Assembly (NCBI RefSeq): GCF_002858925.1
Contig: NZ_PJRS01000038.1
Span: 1 to 64,000 of the forward strand
DNA: 64,000 nucleotides
Source of the DNA: Caulobacter zeae
GTDB lineage: Bacteria > Pseudomonadota > Alphaproteobacteria > Caulobacterales > Caulobacteraceae
Direction of reading: 5' to 3'
Part shown: positions 35,163 through 42,772 of the stretch, one piece after another
Layout of the letters: each line of letters begins with the position of its first letter
How positions within the stretch are numbered: the stretch's first letter is position 1
The notes under the pieces: generated by a model
Seen by the model: the letters and a program-made list of their open reading frames with translations, nothing else
Told to the model about the DNA's origin: nothing
The model's database searches: none
Position numbers and translations under genes: made by a program

Positions 35163-36290
35163 TCAGGCCGCCGCTTCCAAGTCGCCGCGACGCAGGGGAA
35201 TGTGCAGACGCGCGCTGAAGCCCTCGTCCAGACGGCGGGCCTCGAGGCGAGCGCTCGCGCCGTAGATCACCTCGATACGCCGCGCGACGTTCTGCAATCC
35301 GATCCCCGGCCCGACGACGGCGCCGACCGGCGCCCCGCCCTTGGCGCCGCCATCGATGATGCTCACCACCAGGGCCCCGTCCTGTTCGCGCGCCACGATC
35401 CGCAGGCTGCTGCGCCCCAAGGACGGGGTCAGGGCGTATTTGACGGCGTTCTCGACCAGCGGCTGCAGGATGAGGCTGGGCACCAGCGCTCCCTCCAGAC
35501 TGTTGGGGCAATCGATCTCGACATCCAGCGCGTACGGGAACCGGACGCCCTCGACGTCGAGATAGGCCTCGATGAGCGTCAGTTCGTGGCTGAGCGCGAT
35601 CAACTCGTCCTGGATCGGCGCGAGCGAGGCGCGGAGAAAGCGGCAAAGTCCCGCGATCATCAGCTCGGCCTTCCGCCCGTCGCCCGAGACGACCAGGGAA
35701 GAGATGTTGTTGAGCGTGTTGAACAGGAAATGCGGATTGAGCTGGAAGCGAAGCATCTGCAGCTGGGCGTCCCGCGCCAGTTCGCGCGCCTCTGCCAGCT
35801 GCCGCGCATAGTCGGCGGAACGCGTGGCGTGCAGGGTGGCCTTCTCGTGCATTGAGAACAGCTCCAGCGCGGCGGCGTAGAAGCCGAACAGCCAGACATA
35901 GATCAGGCAGTTCAGGGCGAAGGCCTCCAGCCTGAACGTCGAGGCCTGCCCCCCGAACAGCGCGGGCGCCAGATTGCCGAGCCGCGTGTCGATCAGGCTC
36001 TGCAACATCGCAACGGCCGCCGCCACGACGGCGAGGATCGCCCATCGCACGGACATCGACCTGGACCTCTCCAGGCGCTTGACCACCGCCCAGACGACCA
36101 GCGACCCCAGCATCCCGGTCACGGTGATCAGCCCCAACCAGACCGGCAGCCAAACGGGCAAGGCGCCGCCATAGGCCACCAGCAGCGAAGCGGTGAAGGT
36201 CAGCAGGCAGAAGATCCACATGCCCAGGGTCAGGCGCAGCGTGGTGATCCTGGTCGCCTGGAGTGTTTCGGCGGCGGTCCTTTCCGGCAT
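35163..36290 (-). CDS. LytS/YehU-type sensor histidine kinase, partner of LytTR regulator
   Basis: A 375-residue membrane kinase. About four hydrophobic segments span residues 20-145. A coiled linker rich in Ala/Glu/Arg follows (ARQLAEARELARDAQ), then the His_kinase domain with His187 in FQLNPHFLFNTLNNISS, an N-box (PLVENAVKYAL) and a G-box (VGPGIGLQNVARRI). The start MPERTAAETL was chosen because the hydrophobic part begins soon after it; the frame stays open another 120 codons upstream but that stretch is Arg/Ser-rich and looks non-coding. Classical LytS-LytR operon order. The ligand sensed is unknown. Confidence 0.9.
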   Translation of the reverse strand: MPERTAAETLQATRITTLRLTLGMWIFCLLTFTASLLVAYGGALPVWLPVWLGLITVTGMLGSLVVWAVVKRLERSRSMSVRWAILAVVAAAVAMLQSLIDTRLGNLAPALFGGQASTFRLEAFALNCLIYVWLFGFYAAALELFSMHEKATLHATRSADYARQLAEARELARDAQLQMLRFQLNPHFLFNTLNNISSLVVSGDGRKAELMIAGLCRFLRASLAPIQDELIALSHELTLIEAYLDVEGVRFPYALDVEIDCPNSLEGALVPSLILQPLVENAVKYALTPSLGRSSLRIVAREQDGALVVSIIDGGAKGGAPVGAVVGPGIGLQNVARRIEVIYGASARLEARRLDEGFSARLHIPLRRGDLEAAA

Positions 36291-36937
36291 CACCGACGCC
36301 CTCCGGCTGGCTCGACGCCGACGGGCCGCGCGGTTCGGCTCGCATCGCCGCCCGTCGCTCGCCTGGAGAAAGTCTCGCGGGCGCGGCTTGCGCTGCAAGG
36401 CGTGAAGATCATCGCCAATGGCACGGCTCGCTGTCCTCGGCGCAACCGCGCGCCGATCATCAGAGGTTGGAGATTCAAATAGCACTCCGCCGCCACGACG
36501 GCGGAAACCGGCTGACGCATTGGTCGCAAATTCGACGCAGGCGACGCCCACCCCATTGCTCCTTGCGGAATTAGGCCTCCGGCGGCGGATCCGGATCCCG
36601 TCGCTCTCGAAAAGCCGGGCGGCCAAGCCCTTGTCAACCAAGGATTGCACGACGACCTGGCGTTCGGGCCGTCGCCGCCTGGTCTCGATGGCCGGGCCGG
36701 AGCTTGGGCCTCAGCCCCGGGTTTCGGCGTTTTTCGGACGTTCCAGCCTTGCGACGAACTTCGCCAATGGCGCGACCAACGGCGGCGCGCACCGCTAGCA
36801 GCGCCTTATCACCGACGGCAGAATTGCTCTCCTAAGGCGAGCGACTGCCAGGACCGGAAGATCCGCAGCCGGCTCGCGATCACATTCTTTGTCGGCATGC
36901 GGCCTGGCCGTGTCCTTCCCGAGCTGGAACGCGATTG
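36291..36937. other. 647-bp gap without a convincing gene
   Basis: Between the LytS kinase gene and the phosphatase that opens the giant-protein operon. Several open frames exist on both strands, but their translations are Arg/Ser/Pro-rich, share no family features and lack good ribosome sites. The promoter of the downstream five-gene operon must lie here unless the island is transcribed from elsewhere. I saw no strong palindrome or Pho box. Confidence 0.5.
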
Positions 36938-39484
36938 ATGCTGAGTGCCCGCCTGGAAAGCCTGCCGCTGGTCGTCTGCGGCCCGATCCTTCGCCGCACC
37001 GACGACCAGTCGGTGACCGTCTGGGTCGCGCTCAGGAAGGCGCGCACGGTCCGGCTCGAGGTCTATGCGGAAACACAGGGCGGCGGCTGGACCGACACGG
37101 TCCTGCACGGCGATGCGACCACCGCCAGGGTCGGCGACAACCTGCACATCCTGGCGATCACCGCCAAGAGCGGCTCTCTCTCCTGGGGCAAGAGATACGC
37201 CTACAACCTGTTCTTCGCGGAAATCGCGGGCGCGGCTCCAGACGACGCCGGCGTCGGCGAACTGTTCGCACCGGCCTACGGCGGACGGACCGGCGTCGTC
37301 GCCGCCTCGACCCAGGAGGCCAAGGCCCTGCTCACCTATGGGCCTGATGGCCCGAGCCTGCCCAGCTTCGTCCTGCCTCCGGGCCCGTCCGGCGCAGGCG
37401 GCGCCTCGCCCATCAACGGCCTGCGGATCGTTCACGGCTCGTGCCGCAAGGCCCACGGTCAGGGCGAGGACGCCCTGCCGATCCTGGACGACATGATACG
37501 GGCCTCGCTGGCGTCCGGGGCCACCGCACCGCGTCCTCACATGCTGCTGCTCACGGGCGACCAGATCTATGCCGACGACGTCGCCGACGCCCTGCTGGCG
37601 CTGGTGATCGACGCCGGCAAGACGCTGGTGGGATGGCCGGTCGAGGCCGAGAACAAGACGCTTCCCGGGCCGGGGTTCAGGTCGGACTTCGCCAAGGCCA
37701 TCGGGCTCAGCGGCATGGAAGGTCCGGGCGGGGAAAGCGCCACGACGGCGAAAAGCCACCTGATGCGGTTCAGCGAGTTCGCGGCGATGTATCTCTTCGC
37801 CTGGTCCGACGTGCTTTGGCCCGCGCCGAACCAGGTTCCCACGCTGGAACAGGTCTTCGTCAACCTCTCCGCCAAGCAGCGGGAAAAACGGGCCGAGCTC
37901 TTCGAGAAGGAGCGCCTGAGGCTTCAGGGCTATCGCGCCACCCTGCCGAAGGTGCGCCGGGCGCTGGCCAACACCCCCACCTACATGATCTTCGACGACC
38001 ACGAGGTGACCGACGACTGGAACCTGACCAGCGGATGGGAGCGCAAGGTCTACCAGCGGGACAATGTCGGCGGACGACGGCACGTGCTGAACGGCCTGCT
38101 CGCCTACGCCCTGTTCCAGGCTTGGGGAAACACCCCCGAGCAATTCGAGACGAAGAGTCCCGATACGCCGGGCGGGAAACTGCTGAAAGCCTTGTCGCTC
38201 TGGCGCGGTCACCCCGGCGAGACGCACGAGGCGATGATCAGCGCCTGCCTGAACATACCCGTCTATGACGGGCGCCGGCGTGCGGCCAGCCCGGCCTATG
38301 AAGACATCCTGCACTGGCACTACGACATCCAGACGCCGGGCTTTCAGTGCCTGGTCCTCGACACCCGCACCATGCGTGGGTTCCCAGGGGGGCCAGACGA
38401 TCCCCCGGACCAACTCGACGACCTGGGCTTCGAGCGGCAGATCCGCGGAGCGCGCCGCCCGTCTCCGCCCGCCGACATGACGATGGTCGTGGCGACCACC
38501 AACGTCGTCAGCGAGCCCGTGACGGAAGCCGTGGTGGAAATCAGCGGCATGCGCCCGCCAGTGGCGTTCGATCGAGGCGACGCCTGGACCGGCCAGACCC
38601 CCGCCTTCGAACGGCTGCTGGTCGAACTGGCCTATCGGACGGCGCCCGCGTCCGAGACCCACCGCAGGGCCCATTTCGCGATCGCCACCGGCGACATCCA
38701 CTACGGCTTCGCCGTCCGGGGTCAGTACTGGTCGTCAAAGGGCGGCTATCGCCCCGCCGATGCTCCATGGCCCGATGGCGGCAAGCTGGAGGTGGTCTTC
38801 GCGGAGTTCACCTCCAGCCCTTTCCACAATCAGGACTTCAAGACCGGCGCGCTGCACAACTACGCCTTCGGCTCGGTGGCTGACGTGCAGTTCCTCGGGG
38901 GCCTGATGAACGCCTCCTGGATCGGATGGCGCAAACCGCCGAAACGCTCCGATCTGGACATCAAGCCGGATCCGCAACCCTCGACCCTGGACTGGCTGGC
39001 TAATCCCGCATTGACCAAGCTGGCCGTCGAAGTGCGCAAGTATCGCACGCGGCGGCGCGAGGAACTCCTTGCGAGCACGCCCGCGTTGCTGCGGCTCAAC
39101 GGCTTTCCCGCGGGATCCCTGGTCAGCAAGGCCCCGGACTGGGCCTACCGGCTCGACTTCATCATGGACGAGACGCCCTCGCCGATGGCCGCCTCGATCC
39201 CGCCGGCCACGGGGTCCGACAAGGCGCGCGCGCGCCAGATGGACGCGCTGACCGGGGCCTACGGCGCATACGCCGACGAGGCCGCCGGCCGCATCCTCGT
39301 GGGGCGCAACAACATCGGCGAAATCCGCTTCGAGTGGCCGGCCGGCGACAACAAGGCGCTCGTCCAGAAGCTCTGGTGGCGGCTGGTCGACGGCGCAGTT
39401 GCCCAACCCCTGACCGAGTATCGCGTGCCGTTCGGCTTCCAGGAGCCCGCCTTCCCGAAACCTACCTATCCCGGTGAGCAGTGA
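36938..39484 (+). CDS. PhoD-like metallophosphatase, large, no export signal
   Basis: An 848-residue protein, much longer than the roughly 500-600 residues usual for PhoD. An N-terminal fibronectin-like domain (GPILRRTDDQSVTVWVAL) precedes the catalytic motifs LLLTGDQIYADDV near residue 207, MIFDDHEVTDDWN near 353 and ATGDIHYGF near 585. These are the PhoD metal-site signatures, set far apart by inserts. There is no Tat or Sec signal, unlike secreted PhoD, so it may stay in the cytoplasm or travel by another route. A C-terminal 250-residue extension has no family I recognise. The start has GGAA eight bases upstream. Its stop overlaps the next start (TGATG). It opens an operon of five large genes. 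Confidence 0.85.
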   Translation: MLSARLESLPLVVCGPILRRTDDQSVTVWVALRKARTVRLEVYAETQGGGWTDTVLHGDATTARVGDNLHILAITAKSGSLSWGKRYAYNLFFAEIAGAAPDDAGVGELFAPAYGGRTGVVAASTQEAKALLTYGPDGPSLPSFVLPPGPSGAGGASPINGLRIVHGSCRKAHGQGEDALPILDDMIRASLASGATAPRPHMLLLTGDQIYADDVADALLALVIDAGKTLVGWPVEAENKTLPGPGFRSDFAKAIGLSGMEGPGGESATTAKSHLMRFSEFAAMYLFAWSDVLWPAPNQVPTLEQVFVNLSAKQREKRAELFEKERLRLQGYRATLPKVRRALANTPTYMIFDDHEVTDDWNLTSGWERKVYQRDNVGGRRHVLNGLLAYALFQAWGNTPEQFETKSPDTPGGKLLKALSLWRGHPGETHEAMISACLNIPVYDGRRRAASPAYEDILHWHYDIQTPGFQCLVLDTRTMRGFPGGPDDPPDQLDDLGFERQIRGARRPSPPADMTMVVATTNVVSEPVTEAVVEISGMRPPVAFDRGDAWTGQTPAFERLLVELAYRTAPASETHRRAHFAIATGDIHYGFAVRGQYWSSKGGYRPADAPWPDGGKLEVVFAEFTSSPFHNQDFKTGALHNYAFGSVADVQFLGGLMNASWIGWRKPPKRSDLDIKPDPQPSTLDWLANPALTKLAVEVRKYRTRRREELLASTPALLRLNGFPAGSLVSKAPDWAYRLDFIMDETPSPMAASIPPATGSDKARARQMDALTGAYGAYADEAAGRILVGRNNIGEIRFEWPAGDNKALVQKLWWRLVDGAVAQPLTEYRVPFGFQEPAFPKPTYPGEQ

Positions 39485-42400
39485 TGGAAACCAACTTTCA
39501 GAAACTGCTCCTCGAGGAGATCTCGCGCCTGTTCGAGCCGCTGGTCACGGCCGCCCGCAACGTCGGCTACCGGCGGGCCCTGTTCGGCGAAGTGGGCTGG
39601 AACCTGGCCGCCCTGCCCGGCGTCGAGGAGGGCCTGGCGCAAAAGCTGGAGGTGCTGGTCGAGGCGCACGCCACGATCTCCACGCTCATCAACGACCCGC
39701 CCGAAAGCCTACCGGAACTGAAGGCGGCCTTCGAGGCGCTTAAACCCCTGATCGCCGCGGCAAAGTCCCTGAAGACCGCGTTCGACGAGGTCGTGGCGGT
39801 CGCGCCCTATCTGGACGACCTTCTCGAGGAGCTGCTGCATCAGTTGCTGCTGATCTACCTGCAGCGGTGGCGTCCCCTCCTGTATCAGGCCGCGGACCTG
39901 CTGACGCTCATCGAGGTCTCGCCCACCTTCGAGCCGCCGCAGCAGGTCAAGAACGGCGAAGGCCAGGTGATCATCGCCCAGCACCAGCCCAGGCGGGTGC
40001 GCTTCGACAGGTTGGGCCCGCTGTTCAGCGATCCCGCCAAGGTGCTTGGCCACCACTATCTGCCCAACGGGCTGGCGACCAAGGAGGACGTCGCCACGGC
40101 CTCCGGCCTGATCTTCCCGATGCTGGCGCGCGTCCTCGAGGAAATCGGGATGCGGGCCGTCTACGGCGTCGCGCCGGGGGCGGAGGTGGATCTGGGCGAG
40201 GCCGACCCCGACCTGATCCGACGCCTGTTCTTCGTCTCCACACGCGCCCCGGTCGGCCCGTCGGTCGGCCTGGGGGCTTCCCTCCTCATGCTCTCGAAAG
40301 AGGAAGGCGGTCCCGGGTTGGCCGTGTCTCCACGCGGAACGGCGAGCTTCAACACCAAGCTCTCGGGCTGGGACCTGGAGCTGGCGACCGAAGGAACGCC
40401 GGGGACTTTCGTCGTCGGCCCGCAGGGCGTGGCGATGGCCAACGACGGCGCCGGCCTGAAGGTCGCGGCCAGGCTTCGGAAGACCCGGTACGACGACGAA
40501 GAAGCGCCCCTGCTGATCGGCAGCGTCAAGGGCACGCGGCTCGAGGCGAACCACGTCAGCGTGGGCGCCGGCTTCGCTGTCGGCTCTGGCGAGGCTCCCG
40601 ATATCTCGATCAGCGCGGAGGCCGGCGAAGCGGCCCTGGTGCTGTGCGCCGGCGATGGCGACGGCTTCCTGCAGAAGGTGCTGCCCGAAGAGATCCGCGT
40701 GCCGTTCGCCCTAGGCGTGGAATGGTCGCGCGCCGGCGGGCTGCGGCTGAAGGGCGGCGCGGGACTGGAGACCAATCTCGCGATCAGGAAGTCGTTCGGC
40801 GGCGTGCTGGACATCGACACCCTGCACTTCGGCGCGCGCGCCGACGAGACCGGCCTTACGGCCCAGGCTTCGGTCAGCGCCAAGGCGCACATCGGTCCGA
40901 TCACCGCCGTGGTGGAGCAGATCGGCGTCGAGGCGCGCCTGACCCCGGCTCCCACCGGCGAAGTCGGCGCGCTGGGCCCGCTCGACCTGGACATCAGCTT
41001 CAAGCCGCCCGCGGGGGTGGGGCTGGACATCAAGGCCGGGCCGGTCACCGGCGGCGGCTACCTGTTCTTCGACCCGGCCAAGGCGCAGTACGCCGGCGCG
41101 CTGCAACTGGAGCTGGGCGGCAAGATCGCGCTGGGCGCGGTGGGCCTGCTGACCACCCGGATGCCAGACGGCGACAAGGGCTTTTCGCTGTTCGTGCTGA
41201 TCTCGGCCGAGTTCCCGCCGATGCAGCTCGGCTACGGCTTCACGCTCAACGGCGTGGGCGGGCTGATCGGCGTTAACCGCACCGCCGACACCGAGGTCCT
41301 GCGCGCCGGCATCCGCACCGGCGGGCTCGGCTCGGTGCTGTTCCCCAAGGACCCGGCCAAGAACGCGCCGCAGATCATCTCCAACCTGAACGCGGCCTTC
41401 CCCGCCGCGGCCGACCGGGTGCTGGTCGGGCCCATGGCCAAGCTGGGCTGGGGTACGCCCCGGATCCTGACCCTCGACCTGGGGCTCGTGCTGGAAATGC
41501 CGGCGCCGGTGCGCCTGCTGCTGCTGGGCCGCCTGCGCGCGATCCTTCCCAGCGAGGACAAGCCCCTGGTGCGCCTGCAGATGGACGCGCTGGGCGTGCT
41601 GGACCTGGAGCGTCGGGAAGTCTCCCTGGATGCGACGCTCTACGACTCCAAGCTGCTGGAGTTCGCCCTGACCGGCGACATGGCGCTGCGCGCCAGCTGG
41701 GGCGCCAATCCGAACTTCCTGCTGGCCGTCGGCGGCTTCAACCCGCGCTACCGGCCGCCGGCCGCCTTCCCCAAGCTCAACCGCGTGGCCCTGAGCCTGG
41801 ACCAGGGCTCGAACCTCAAGCTGCGGCTCGAGACCTACCTGGCGCTGACCTCCAACACCGTGCAGTTCGGCGCCCGCGCCGACCTCAACGTCTCGGCCGC
41901 CGGGTTCACCGTCGACGCCTATCTCTATTTCGACGCGCTCTTCCAGTTCGAGCCCTTCGCCTTCGTGGTCGACCTGGGGGCGATGGCGGCCCTGAAGTAC
42001 AAAGGCCGCAACCTGGTCGGCGTGAAGTTCGACATGAACCTCAGCGGGCCTTCGCCGTGGCATGTCCGCGGCAAGGCCAAGATCGAGGTCCTGTTCTTCG
42101 ACGTCACGGTCGACTTCGATCACACCTTCGGCCGCCGCCAGGCGCCGGCGACGCCGGCGGTCACCTATGTCCGCCCCCTTCTGCTGGAGGCCCTGCGCGA
42201 TCCGCGCAGTTGGAGCGGACTGACAGTCGGTCACCCGCTGGTCCGTCTGCGCGACCCAGGCACGGCGCAGGACGAACTGCTGCTGCATCCCCTGGCCGCC
42301 CTCAGCGTCAGCCAGCGGGTCGCGCCGCTGGACCAGGACATCACCCGCTTCGGCGCCAACGCGCCCGGCGACGGCGGTCGCTACACCCTGGAAATGGTCG

Positions 42401-42753
42401 CCCCCGACGGGGGATCGCTCGACGGCCGCGTCGAGGTCACGCCGGTGCGGGACGCCTTCGCTCCCGCGCAGTTCCGGGCCATGAGCGACGCCGAGAAACT
42501 GGGCGCGCCGGCCTTCGAGCAGATGCAGTCGGGCCTGAGCCTCGCCGCGCACGCGGTGGAGGCGCCGTATGACCCCGCCCTGGACCTCGACATCAGTTTC
42601 GAAACCGCCGTCTACCGCGCCCCGCAAGGCGAAGCGGCCGAGCGGATCGCCGCCGCCCCGCTGTCCGCACGGCTGATGGAAGCCGCCGCCGACGCCGGCG
42701 CGGCCGCCAAGGCCCGCGGACGCCTGTCCAGCGCGCTCACGGCCGCCGCCTAA
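39484..42753 (+). CDS. DUF6603-like large protein
   Basis: A 1089-residue protein without signal peptide. Residues 1-150 are helical. The middle and C-terminal parts are long runs of alternating hydrophobic strands (GPLDLDISFKPPAGVGLDIKAG and LTLDLGLVLEMPAPVRLLLLG, each in part; PNFLLAVGGFNPRYRPP), resembling DUF6603 proteins. That resemblance is from memory and the function of DUF6603 is unknown. The amphipathic beta content suggests a beta-rich, possibly membrane-touching or shell-like fold. The start overlaps the phosphatase stop (TGATG), indicating translational coupling, and 19 bases separate it from the next gene. Function not assigned. Confidence 0.7.
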   Translation: METNFQKLLLEEISRLFEPLVTAARNVGYRRALFGEVGWNLAALPGVEEGLAQKLEVLVEAHATISTLINDPPESLPELKAAFEALKPLIAAAKSLKTAFDEVVAVAPYLDDLLEELLHQLLLIYLQRWRPLLYQAADLLTLIEVSPTFEPPQQVKNGEGQVIIAQHQPRRVRFDRLGPLFSDPAKVLGHHYLPNGLATKEDVATASGLIFPMLARVLEEIGMRAVYGVAPGAEVDLGEADPDLIRRLFFVSTRAPVGPSVGLGASLLMLSKEEGGPGLAVSPRGTASFNTKLSGWDLELATEGTPGTFVVGPQGVAMANDGAGLKVAARLRKTRYDDEEAPLLIGSVKGTRLEANHVSVGAGFAVGSGEAPDISISAEAGEAALVLCAGDGDGFLQKVLPEEIRVPFALGVEWSRAGGLRLKGGAGLETNLAIRKSFGGVLDIDTLHFGARADETGLTAQASVSAKAHIGPITAVVEQIGVEARLTPAPTGEVGALGPLDLDISFKPPAGVGLDIKAGPVTGGGYLFFDPAKAQYAGALQLELGGKIALGAVGLLTTRMPDGDKGFSLFVLISAEFPPMQLGYGFTLNGVGGLIGVNRTADTEVLRAGIRTGGLGSVLFPKDPAKNAPQIISNLNAAFPAAADRVLVGPMAKLGWGTPRILTLDLGLVLEMPAPVRLLLLGRLRAILPSEDKPLVRLQMDALGVLDLERREVSLDATLYDSKLLEFALTGDMALRASWGANPNFLLAVGGFNPRYRPPAAFPKLNRVALSLDQGSNLKLRLETYLALTSNTVQFGARADLNVSAAGFTVDAYLYFDALFQFEPFAFVVDLGAMAALKYKGRNLVGVKFDMNLSGPSPWHVRGKAKIEVLFFDVTVDFDHTFGRRQAPATPAVTYVRPLLLEALRDPRSWSGLTVGHPLVRLRDPGTAQDELLLHPLAALSVSQRVAPLDQDITRFGANAPGDGGRYTLEMVAPDGGSLDGRVEVTPVRDAFAPAQFRAMSDAEKLGAPAFEQMQSGLSLAAHAVEAPYDPALDLDISFETAVYRAPQGEAAERIAAAPLSARLMEAAADAGAAAKARGRLSSALTAAA

Positions 42754-42772
42754 CAGAGCATCCGGAAAAACG

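Noticed and set aside
36291..36650. 120-codon upstream extension of the second LytS kinase
   Set aside because: The frame is open but Arg/Ser-rich, with no membrane segment or signal, and the kinase membrane part begins right after the chosen start.
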